Of a stretch of 44,655 nt of DNA, positions 30,777 through 38,610 are shown one piece after another. A model generated the notes under the pieces. It saw only the letters and a list, made by a program, of their open reading frames with translations, did no database searches and was not told the origin of the DNA. A program made the position numbers and the translations under genes. Numbering within the stretch: the stretch's first letter is position 1; the number at the start of each line of letters is the position of its first letter. The DNA is taken from NCBI GenBank assembly GCA_036675425.1, contig JAKFFB010000314.1, positions 1 through 44,655 of the forward strand, in the 5' to 3' direction. Source of the DNA: SCTD01 sp036675425 (lineage in GTDB: Bacteria > Actinomycetota > Actinomycetes > Mycobacteriales > SCTD01).

Positions 30777-32453
30777 ATGGGACGGGCGGAGGACCTCGCG
30801 GCGATCGAGCTGCTCGCGCCCTGGACCCAGGAGCGCTTCCGCGCGGACCTGGCCGGGCTGCGGGACTCGACGGCGGAGAAGGCGCGCCGGTTCGCCGCCG
30901 ATGCCCGGCTGCTGGCGGGGCTGGCCGCACAGGTCCCGCGGCTGAAGGGCGACGAGCGAGGCGCCTCCCCCTGGGTGTCGTTCACCCGCGAGGTCGCCGT
31001 CGCCGAGTCGATCTCCGACCGGGCCGCGACCGGCCGGATCCGGCATGCCGTCCGGCTCGTCGGCATCGCGAGGGTCACTCTCGGCCAGCTCGACGCCGGG
31101 GTGCTGCCGGCCCACCGGGCGCAGGCGTTCCTGCGCGAGCTCGACGGCTTCGACGACCGGCTGGCCGCCCAGCTCGACCGGGTGCTCGGGCACAAGGTCG
31201 GCCGCTGGACACCGACCCGGATCGGCAACGAGGTCCGCGCCGCCGCAGCCCGGCTGGACGCCGAGGCCGTCGCGGCCCGCGCCGCGAGCAAGAACGCCAG
31301 CCGCAGGGTCGAGCTGGTCCCGGACGCCGACGACCAGGCCACCGTCATCCTGACCGGCCCCGCCGTGCCGCTGGTCCGCTGGCACGGCGAGCTCGACCGC
31401 CGCGCCCGCGCGCTCCGCGCCGCCGGCGACCCCCGCACCCTGGACCAGCTCCGGTTCGACCTGGCCGTCGGCAGCTTCCCCTGCGCCGTGCACGTCCCGG
31501 CCGACCCGACCGCGCCTGCCAGCACCCCGACCCAGGCGTCGGCTGCTGACGACGCCGCGATCTCGGCGTTCGGGCTCCGGCCGGGCTTCGTCGAACCCGC
31601 CTCGACCGACTGCCGCCGGAGCCGGCCGGTCGCGGCCAACCTCACCGTCCCGGTCGAGACCAGCCTCGGGCTCAGCAACGAACCCGGCTGGCTCGACGGC
31701 TACGGCTGGATCAGCGCACCGACCTGCCGACTGCTGCTCGTCGACGCCGAGCTCCGCCGCCTGTGCGTCCAAGCGGGCACCGGCCAGCTCGTCACCGTCG
31801 ACGGCCGGCTCGTCCGCCCCGACCCCACTCCGGCCGGCCTCCGCCGCTCCGTCCTCGACATGGTGCTGGACGACCTCACCCTCGGCCGCGGTCCCGATCC
31901 CGACGCCGACCCCGGCGGGCCACCCGACGACGACCCCGCCTGGCGCGAGGAGCCCCAGCACGACCCCAGCATCGAGCTCGCCCGCTACGTCCAGCTCCGC
32001 GACCGGTTCTGCGACGGCCCGACCCAGAGCTGGATCCCCGCCGCCAAGGCCGACCTCGACCACGACGACCCCTGGCCCACCGGACCCACAGCCGCCTGGA
32101 ACCTCGTCGCCCGCGGCCGCCGCACCCACCTGCTCAAGCACCACGGCTGGACGGCCCTGCGCACCCCGACCTCCACCATCTGGATCAGCCCCGCCGGACA
32201 GACCATCGAGACCGACCGGGCATCCACCGCACCACCCGGCATCGACCCCGACCACGACGGCTGGCTCGGCGACATCACCGTCCCCGACCCCGAGGACCTC
32301 CACGCCCTCGACCTCGAGCAGCTCACCCCGCGCGACGACGACGACCTGCCCCCGTGGGTCCCCGCCGGCGAAGGACCACCCGCCACCGACTGGCACTGGC
32401 TCAACGACTCCCCGGTCGACCGCGAGCAGCTGGTGAACAGCGGCGCCTGCTGA
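30777..32453 (+). CDS. DUF222 / 13E12-type HNH-domain protein
   Basis: This 558-residue protein combines an N-terminal helical DUF222 domain (about 10-350) with a C-terminal HNH-like motif (about 410-460). DLDHDDPWPTG, GPTAAWNL and THLLKHHGW keep the catalytic His-Asn-His framework. Most of the zinc cysteines seen in other 13E12 proteins are replaced; FCDGP retains one. The tail is acidic and proline-rich. ATG 30777 is preceded by an SOS promoter; an in-frame GTG lies two codons earlier. DNA damage is expected to induce it. The ligase gene follows after 20 bases. Nuclease activity is inferred, not certain. Confidence 0.88.
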   Translation: MGRAEDLAAIELLAPWTQERFRADLAGLRDSTAEKARRFAADARLLAGLAAQVPRLKGDERGASPWVSFTREVAVAESISDRAATGRIRHAVRLVGIARVTLGQLDAGVLPAHRAQAFLRELDGFDDRLAAQLDRVLGHKVGRWTPTRIGNEVRAAAARLDAEAVAARAASKNASRRVELVPDADDQATVILTGPAVPLVRWHGELDRRARALRAAGDPRTLDQLRFDLAVGSFPCAVHVPADPTAPASTPTQASAADDAAISAFGLRPGFVEPASTDCRRSRPVAANLTVPVETSLGLSNEPGWLDGYGWISAPTCRLLLVDAELRRLCVQAGTGQLVTVDGRLVRPDPTPAGLRRSVLDMVLDDLTLGRGPDPDADPGGPPDDDPAWREEPQHDPSIELARYVQLRDRFCDGPTQSWIPAAKADLDHDDPWPTGPTAAWNLVARGRRTHLLKHHGWTALRTPTSTIWISPAGQTIETDRASTAPPGIDPDHDGWLGDITVPDPEDLHALDLEQLTPRDDDDLPPWVPAGEGPPATDWHWLNDSPVDREQLVNSGAC

Positions 32454-32473
32454 CCAGACGGCAGGATGCCGGC

Positions 32474-33529
32474 ATGGACCTCCCCGTGACGCCGCCCGTG
32501 AAGCCCATGCTGGCCAAGGCGGTCCCCGACGTGCCGACCGGCGACTACCTCTACGAGCCGAAGTGGGACGGCTTCCGGTGCATCGTCTTCCGCGACGGCG
32601 ACGAGGTGGAGCTCGGCAGCCGCAACGAGAAGCCGCTGACCCGCTACTTCCCCGAGGTCGTCGAGGCCGTGAGGGCTCACCTGCCGGAGCGCTGCGTCGT
32701 CGACGGCGAGATCGTCATCGCCGCCGGCAAGGGGCTGGACTTCGAGGCGCTGCTGCAGCGGATCCACCCGGCCGACTCCCGGGTGCGGATGCTCGCCGAG
32801 ATGACGCCCGCCTCCTTCGTCGCGTTCGACCTGCTCGCGCTCGGCGACGAGTCCCTGGTCGACCGGCCGCAGGCGGAGCGCCGGCAGCTGCTCGAGCAGT
32901 CCCTCGCCGCCGCGACTCCCCCGGTCCACCTGACACCCGTGACGACCGACCCGGACGTGGCGCGCGAGTGGTTCACCGTGTTCGAGGGCGCGGGTCTCGA
33001 CGGGGTCATCGCCAAGCCGGCGAGCGGCGCGTACGTCCAGGACAAGCGGACGATGCTGAAGATCAAGCACGCCCGCACCGCGGACTGCGTCGTCGGCGGC
33101 TACCGCTGGCACAAGAGCGGCCCCGTCGTCGGGTCGCTGGTGCTCGGGCTCTACGACGAGGAAGGTCGCCTGCAGCACGTCGGGGTCGCGGCGTCGTTCC
33201 CGATGGCGCGCCGGCAGGCGCTGGTCGAGGAGCTCGCGCCCTACCTGCTCGCCGACGGCGAGGAGCACCCCTGGCTGGGCGAGCTGATGTCCGAGCGGGC
33301 GCCCACGTCGTCGGCCGGCAGTCGCTGGAACAGCGGCAAGGACCTGAGCTTCGTCCCCCTGCGACCCGAGCTCGTGGCCGAGGTGGCGTACGACCACATG
33401 GAGGGCGCGCGCTTCCGGCACACCGCGCAGCTGCGCCACTTCCGGCCCGATCGCGATGCGGCCTCGTGCACGTACGCCCAGCTCGACCGGCCTGTCCTCT
33501 TCGACCTGGGCAGCGTCCTGGGGGCATGA
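32474..33529 (+). CDS. ligC: ATP-dependent DNA ligase, LigC type
   Basis: This 351-residue stand-alone ligase has the adenylation lysine Lys30 in EPKWDGFR (motif I). VDGEIVI, FVAFDLLAL, LDGVIAKP and MLKIKH represent later motifs, and the OB-fold domain is C-terminal. It matches LigC-type enzymes, which can back up non-homologous end joining or base-excision repair. ATG 32474 lies 20 bases after the DUF222 stop. CAGGAT upstream could be either an AGGA ribosome-binding site or a -10. Readthrough from the SOS promoter would make this ligase damage-inducible. The LigD-type PrimPol is 8 kb away on the opposite strand. Confidence 0.93.
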   Translation: MDLPVTPPVKPMLAKAVPDVPTGDYLYEPKWDGFRCIVFRDGDEVELGSRNEKPLTRYFPEVVEAVRAHLPERCVVDGEIVIAAGKGLDFEALLQRIHPADSRVRMLAEMTPASFVAFDLLALGDESLVDRPQAERRQLLEQSLAAATPPVHLTPVTTDPDVAREWFTVFEGAGLDGVIAKPASGAYVQDKRTMLKIKHARTADCVVGGYRWHKSGPVVGSLVLGLYDEEGRLQHVGVAASFPMARRQALVEELAPYLLADGEEHPWLGELMSERAPTSSAGSRWNSGKDLSFVPLRPELVAEVAYDHMEGARFRHTAQLRHFRPDRDAASCTYAQLDRPVLFDLGSVLGA

Positions 33530-33536
33530 TCCGGCC

Positions 33537-33887
33537 ATGCGCCTGATCGCCCGCTTCCTCGTCATCGCCGGAGCCGTCTGGATCGTCGCGGCCTACGTGC
33601 CCGGGGTGACCGTGCAGGAGGGGGTGGTCAGCTACCTCGTCATCGCGCTCATCTTCGCGGCGGTGAACCTGCTGGTGAAGCCGGTGCTGAAGCTGCTGTC
33701 GTTCCCGCTGCTGCTGCTGACCCTCGGCCTGTTCCTCATCGTCATCAACGCGGCGATGCTCGGCCTGACAGCGCTTCTCACCGACCGGCTGTCCATCGAC
33801 GGCGTCGGTCCGGCCGTGATCGCATCGCTCATCATCAGCGCGGTCACCTGGGCCGGTGACAACCTGCTGGGGCTCAAGAAGGAGTGA
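33537..33887 (+). CDS. Holin-superfamily-IV-like small membrane protein
   Basis: This 116-residue integral membrane protein has four hydrophobic helices. The NLLVKPVLKLLSFPLLLLTLG segment is typical of the PF04020 'phage holin family 4' group. Despite the name, this family is widespread on bacterial chromosomes and there is no phage context here. ATG 33537 follows the ligase stop by 7 bases, so cotranscription is likely. CATGAT lies 6 bases before it. The function is unknown. Confidence 0.85.
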   Translation: MRLIARFLVIAGAVWIVAAYVPGVTVQEGVVSYLVIALIFAAVNLLVKPVLKLLSFPLLLLTLGLFLIVINAAMLGLTALLTDRLSIDGVGPAVIASLIISAVTWAGDNLLGLKKE

Positions 33888-33905
33888 CGGCTAGCGTCGC
33901 GGCTC

Positions 33906-35522
33906 GTGCCCGCCACGCTCACCGCCACCGACGTCACGGTCGTCCGCGGACCCTCGCTGGTCCTGTCCGGGGTGTCGCTCACGGTCGCCCCAGGCGCGCG
34001 CATCGGCGTCGTGGGCCCGAACGGCGTCGGCAAGTCCACGCTGCTCGCAACCCTCGCCGGTCAGCTGCCGCCCGACACGGGGTCGGTGTCCCTGTCGCCG
34101 CGGACGGCGACCGTGGGCCTGCTCCCGCAGGAGCCGGACCGGCGTCCTGGCGAGACGCTCACGGCGTTCCTGGCCCGCCGTACCGGTGTCACCGCGGCCC
34201 AGGCCGACCTCGACGCGGCTCTCGACGCGATGACCGAGGGCCGGGACGGTCCCGACTACGACGCCGCTCTCACCCGCTGGCTCGACCTCGGCGGCGCCGA
34301 CCTCGACGTGCGCACCGAGCAGGTATGCGCCGACCTCGGCCTGTCGACCGACCTGCTGTCGGCCGACACGACGACGCTGTCCGGCGGGCAGGCCGCCCGC
34401 GCGTCGCTGGCGTCGGTGCTGCTGTCGCGCTACGACGTCTTCCTGCTCGACGAGCCCACCAACGACCTCGACTTCGCCGGGCTCGAGCGGCTGGAGCAGT
34501 TCGTCCTCAGCCTGAGCGCCGGGCTCGTCGTCGTGTCGCACGACCGCGAGTTCCTCTCCCGGACCATCACCTCGGTCCTCGACCTCGACGAGCCGTCCCG
34601 CACCGCGACGCTCTACGGCGGTGGGTACGACGCCTACCTCGAGGAGCGGGACCGCCGACGCCGGCAGCACCGCGAGGCGTACGAGGAGTTCGACGACAAG
34701 CGCGCCGGCCTGGTGGACCAGGCCCAGCGCCAGCGGGAGCAGTCGGTGCGCGGAGCACTGAGAGCGAAGCGCAAGATGCCGGACAACGACCGCACCGCCA
34801 AGGGCGCGCGCATCGAGGCGGCGACCCACGCGGCCTCACGGGTCAAGAACATCGAGTCCCAGCTGCGTCACCTCGACCAGGTCGAGGAGCCGCGCAAGGA
34901 GTGGCAGCTGCGGATGTCGATCGCGGCCGCGCCGCGCTCGGGCGAGGTCGTCGCCGTGCTGTCGGGAGCGGTCGTGCAGCGCGGCGACTTCACCCTCGGC
35001 CCGGTCGACCTGCAGGTCTCCTACGGCGAGCGCGTCGCCGTCGTCGGACCGAACGGCGCCGGCAAGACGACGCTGCTGGAAGCGCTGCTGGGTCGGCTCC
35101 CGCTGACCTCCGGCCGGCAGTCGCTCGGACCCGGGGTCCGGATCGGCGAGGTGGACCAGGCCCGCTCGGCGTTCACCGGCGAGGAGTCCGTCGTCGAGGT
35201 CGTCGAACGGCGGACGGCGTGGACTCCGGCGGACGTGCGCACCCTGCTGGCGAAGTTCGGCCTCAAGGCCGACCACGTGAGCCGGCCGGCCGGGTCGCTC
35301 TCCCCCGGCGAGCGCACCCGCGCCTCGCTGGCGCTGCTGCAGGCGGTGGGTGTCAACTGCCTGGTCCTCGACGAGCCGACCAACCACCTCGACCTGCCGG
35401 CGATCGAGCAGCTCGAGGCCGCCCTCGACGCCTACGAGGGGACGCTGCTGCTGGTCACCCACGACCGGCGGCTGCTCGACGCGGTCGCGGTGACGCGCAC
35501 GCTGGTGCTGCCGTTCGTGTAG
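33906..35522 (+). CDS. ABC-F family ATPase
   Basis: This 538-residue soluble protein has two ABC ATPase domains and no membrane segment. Domain 1 has Walker A GPNGVGKST (about 37-45), signature LSGGQ and Walker B VFLLDEPTNDLD. A charged linker rich in Arg, Gln and Lys (about 240-320) follows. Domain 2 has GPNGAGKTT, LSPGE and LVLDEPTNHLD. ABC-F proteins act on the ribosome; some confer resistance to ribosome-targeting antibiotics and others regulate translation. The linker length does not settle which. GTG 33906 has TAGCGT 8 bases upstream, suggesting a leaderless mRNA. Confidence 0.92.
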   Translation: MPATLTATDVTVVRGPSLVLSGVSLTVAPGARIGVVGPNGVGKSTLLATLAGQLPPDTGSVSLSPRTATVGLLPQEPDRRPGETLTAFLARRTGVTAAQADLDAALDAMTEGRDGPDYDAALTRWLDLGGADLDVRTEQVCADLGLSTDLLSADTTTLSGGQAARASLASVLLSRYDVFLLDEPTNDLDFAGLERLEQFVLSLSAGLVVVSHDREFLSRTITSVLDLDEPSRTATLYGGGYDAYLEERDRRRRQHREAYEEFDDKRAGLVDQAQRQREQSVRGALRAKRKMPDNDRTAKGARIEAATHAASRVKNIESQLRHLDQVEEPRKEWQLRMSIAAAPRSGEVVAVLSGAVVQRGDFTLGPVDLQVSYGERVAVVGPNGAGKTTLLEALLGRLPLTSGRQSLGPGVRIGEVDQARSAFTGEESVVEVVERRTAWTPADVRTLLAKFGLKADHVSRPAGSLSPGERTRASLALLQAVGVNCLVLDEPTNHLDLPAIEQLEAALDAYEGTLLLVTHDRRLLDAVAVTRTLVLPFV

Positions 35523-35573
35523 TCATTCGGGGCCATGGTCGCGCGCACGGCCAGGGCCGACCATCGGGGGACG

Positions 35574-37709
35574 ATGAACGACAGCGAGGACCAGCTCCGG
35601 CATCGGCTGGACGAGGCCGAGGCGGAGATCGCGCGCCTGCGGCGTCGCGAGCAGCACTTCGTCGCCGCGCAGCGGATCTCGCACGTCGGCAGCTACGACT
35701 TCGAGATCGCCAGCAACACCAACGACTGGAGCGACCAGCTCTACCGGATCTACGGCCGCGAGCCCGGCGCCTTCAACGCGTCGTACGAGCGCTTCCTGTC
35801 GATGGTGCACCCCGACGACCGGGAGACGATCCTCGCCGTCCACCAGAAGGCGCTGGCCGAGGTCTCCACCTACGAGATGGAGGAGCGCATCCTCTGGCCG
35901 GACGGCCAGGTCCGCACCCTCGCCAGCTGGGGCGAGGTCGTCCCCGACGCGGCGGGGCGTCCGGCGCGGATGGTCGGCATCTGCTGGGACATCACGGAGC
36001 AGAAGGCCATCGCGGAGGCGCTGCAGCGCAGCAGCCAGCGCTTCCAGCAGCTCATCCAGTCCGCCCCGGACGTCGTGCTCGTCCTGGACGACGAGGGGAA
36101 GGTGCTGCAGGCCAACGAGCGCCTCACCACCGTGCTCGGCTGGTCCCCGCTCGCGCTGGTCGGGCGCTCGGTGACCGAGGTGCTCCCCGGCGGCCTGGTC
36201 GACGGCCAGACCACGGCCCGGCGCCATGACGGGACCGAGGTGCCGGTCGACATCAGCACGAGCCGCGTCGCCGCCGACGAGGGCGAGGTCACCGCCGCCT
36301 TCCTGCGCGACGTCACCGACCGCCGGCAGGCCGAGGCGCTCGCGCTCCAGGTGCACGACGCGGAGGTCCGCCGCCGGCACGCCCTCGAGATCAACGACAA
36401 CGTCGTGCAGGGGCTGGCGTCGGTCGTCTACCTGCTCGACCTCGGCCGCCACGAGGCTGCCCACGGGGCCGTGCAGCACACCCTGCAGGCCGCCCGCAGC
36501 ATGATGAGCGACCTGCTGCTGGAGGCGGGCGACGCAGGCGAGCTCCAGCCGGGTGAGCTGGTCCGCGGCTCGGCGCACGCGGGGTCGCTGGTCGAGACCC
36601 CGCCCGAGCCGTCAGCGGCCCGGGCCGGCGCGCTCCGGGTGCTGCTCGCCGACGACGCCGACGACATCCGCCTGCTGCTGCGGCTCAACCTCAAGACCGA
36701 GGTCGGCTTCGACGTCGTCGGCGAAGCGGCCGATGGCGCTCAAGCGGTCGCGCTCGCCGAGCAGCTGCAGCCGGACGCGGTCGTGCTCGACCTGTCGATG
36801 CCGGTGATGGACGGCCTGCAGGCCATCCCCGAGCTGCTGCGGGTCTGCCCGGCCGTGCGCATCGTGGTGCTCTCGGGCTTCGACGAGTCGCGCATGAAGG
36901 ACGCCGCGCTGCAGCGCGGCGCTCATGCCTACCTCGAGAAGGGGCAGGCGCTCTCGGCCCTCGTGGCAGAGCTGTCCCGGCTGTTCCCGGACCGCGGGCT
37001 TGGTGACGAGCCGACGCCTGAGGACCCTGACTCCGCGGGCGGGCTGGCCTTCGACAACGACATGGTCGTGCACGAGCTGCGCACCCCGCTGACCGTCATC
37101 ACCGGCATGCTGTCCACGCTGCGGGACCGGATGGACGTGCTGCCCTCGGCGACGACCGCCGAGCTGGTGCAGGCCGGGCTGCGCAACGCCCGCCAGATGT
37201 CCGACCTGCTCGACGTCGTCTCGGACGCCCGGCACGCCTCGCACGGGCAGCTCCCGGTGATGCCGGAGACCACCGACGTCGGCCAGCTCGTCCGCTCCGC
37301 GGTGTCGGACCTGTGCGCCTCGCACGCCTGGCCGCCGGTGGAGGTGGAGGCCCCGGACGGCGTGGTCGCCGCCGTCGACCCGGTGCGCGTCCGGCAGGTG
37401 ATCGCCAACCTGCTCGGCAACGCCGTGCGCTACGGCACCCGGGCGTGGGTGGCCGTGCGGCTGGTCGGGGACGCGGTCGAGATCTCCGTCGCGGACGACG
37501 GGCCGGGTGTCCCGGCGGGGCGAGAGGCCGAGCTGTTCGGCAAGTTCAGCCGGCTCGGACGTCCGGGTCCCGGCATGGGCCTGGGCCTCTACATCTCCCG
37601 CGAGCTGGCCCGCGCCCACGGTGGGGACCTCGCACTGCGACGCGACGGACGTACGACGTTCGTGCTCACCCTCCCGCTCCGGCAGGAGGCGGCGGTCGGT
37701 CCGCGCTGA
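35574..37709 (+). CDS. Hybrid sensor kinase: PAS-PAS-DHp-like-REC-HisKA-HATPase
   Basis: This 711-residue soluble signalling protein has an unusual order. Two PAS domains (about 20-145 and 150-260) are followed by a dimerisation-helix-like segment in which the usual His is Asn274 (EINDNVVQGL). A receiver domain with phosphoacceptor Asp406 (VVLDLSMPVMDG) comes next. A HisKA helix has His500 (VVHELRTPL), and the ATPase domain has DDGPGVP and GMGLGLY. The internal receiver may gate the kinase. No membrane segment is seen, so the signal is probably cytoplasmic. ATG 35574 has a G-rich patch upstream; ATG 35535 is an alternative start 13 codons earlier. No separate response-regulator gene is adjacent. 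Confidence 0.9.
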   Translation: MNDSEDQLRHRLDEAEAEIARLRRREQHFVAAQRISHVGSYDFEIASNTNDWSDQLYRIYGREPGAFNASYERFLSMVHPDDRETILAVHQKALAEVSTYEMEERILWPDGQVRTLASWGEVVPDAAGRPARMVGICWDITEQKAIAEALQRSSQRFQQLIQSAPDVVLVLDDEGKVLQANERLTTVLGWSPLALVGRSVTEVLPGGLVDGQTTARRHDGTEVPVDISTSRVAADEGEVTAAFLRDVTDRRQAEALALQVHDAEVRRRHALEINDNVVQGLASVVYLLDLGRHEAAHGAVQHTLQAARSMMSDLLLEAGDAGELQPGELVRGSAHAGSLVETPPEPSAARAGALRVLLADDADDIRLLLRLNLKTEVGFDVVGEAADGAQAVALAEQLQPDAVVLDLSMPVMDGLQAIPELLRVCPAVRIVVLSGFDESRMKDAALQRGAHAYLEKGQALSALVAELSRLFPDRGLGDEPTPEDPDSAGGLAFDNDMVVHELRTPLTVITGMLSTLRDRMDVLPSATTAELVQAGLRNARQMSDLLDVVSDARHASHGQLPVMPETTDVGQLVRSAVSDLCASHAWPPVEVEAPDGVVAAVDPVRVRQVIANLLGNAVRYGTRAWVAVRLVGDAVEISVADDGPGVPAGREAELFGKFSRLGRPGPGMGLGLYISRELARAHGGDLALRRDGRTTFVLTLPLRQEAAVGPR

Positions 37710-37730
37710 GCCCCTGGGAGACTCGGCGGC

Positions 37731-38606
37731 GTGACGCTGAGGACCCAGGGCGAGACCCCGCTCGACAAGCTCGTGGACCTGCTCGACCTGGAGACCATCG
37801 AGGTCGACATCTTCCGGGGCAAGCAGCCGACCGAGGCGCTGCAGCGCGTCTTCGGCGGCCAGGTCGCCGGCCAGGCCCTGGTGGCCGCCGGGCGCACCGT
37901 CCCGAGCGACCGCCCGGTGCACAGCCTGCACGCCTACTTCCTGCGTCCGGGCGACCCCGAGGTGCCGATCGTCTACGAGGTGGACCGGATCCGGGACGGG
38001 CGCAGCTTCACCACGCGACGGGTCGTCGCCATCCAGCACGGCAAGCCGATCTTCAACCTCTCCGCGTCCTTCCAGCTCGTGGAGACCGGCATCGAGCACG
38101 CGACGCCGATGCCGGAGGTGCCGGCACCCGAGACGCTCGAGCGGCTCGAGGACCGGATGCGGCCCTACCACCACGAGATGGGCGGCTGGTACAGCCGGCG
38201 CCGCCCGATTGACGTCCGCTACGTCGGCGACCCGCCGCGGGTGGCCAAGGACACCGGCTACCGGGCCGCGACCAGCCAGGTGTGGATGCGCGCCGACGGC
38301 ACGCTGCCCGACGATCCCCTGCTGCACGTCTGCGCGATGACCTTCGCCAGCGACATGACGCTGCTCGACTCCACCCTGCTCAACCACGGGTTGGCCTGGG
38401 GTGCAGGCGATGTCGTCGGCGCGAGCCTGGACCACGCGATGTGGTTCCACCGGCCGTTCCGCGCCGACGAGTGGTGGCTCTACGACCAGGAGTCGCCCTG
38501 GGCGGGCGCCTCCCGCGGACTGGCCCGCGGCAGCATCTACACCCGTGACGGCCAGCTGGCCGTGAGCGTCGTCCAGGAGGGGCTGCTCCGCACTCCCAGC
38601 CGCTGA
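37731..38606 (+). CDS. tesB: Acyl-CoA thioesterase II
   Basis: This 291-residue double-hotdog thioesterase hydrolyses medium- to long-chain acyl-CoA. TesB landmarks are FGGQVAGQAL, HSLHAYFLRPGD and GRSFTTRRVVAIQHG in the first half. In the second half are LDSTLLNHG, SLDHAMWFHRPFRADEWWLY and GLARGSIYTRDGQLAVSV. GTG 37731 follows the kinase stop by 21 bases with GGGAG upstream. The gene is convergent with the propeller gene, with 4 bases between stops. Confidence 0.95.
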   Translation: MTLRTQGETPLDKLVDLLDLETIEVDIFRGKQPTEALQRVFGGQVAGQALVAAGRTVPSDRPVHSLHAYFLRPGDPEVPIVYEVDRIRDGRSFTTRRVVAIQHGKPIFNLSASFQLVETGIEHATPMPEVPAPETLERLEDRMRPYHHEMGGWYSRRRPIDVRYVGDPPRVAKDTGYRAATSQVWMRADGTLPDDPLLHVCAMTFASDMTLLDSTLLNHGLAWGAGDVVGASLDHAMWFHRPFRADEWWLYDQESPWAGASRGLARGSIYTRDGQLAVSVVQEGLLRTPSR

Positions 38607-38610
38607 GCGG

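Noticed and set aside
31763..33529. Long N-terminal extension of the ligase frame into the DUF222 gene
   Set aside because: The extension is arginine/proline-rich and out of frame with DUF222. The ligase motifs begin just after ATG 32474.
33537..33887. Prophage, suggested by the holin family name
   Set aside because: No integrase, capsid, lysin or attachment site is near. The PF04020 family is common on chromosomes.
33906..35522. Membrane drug exporter
   Set aside because: There are two ABC domains with an inter-domain linker and no membrane helices. This is an ABC-F protein.
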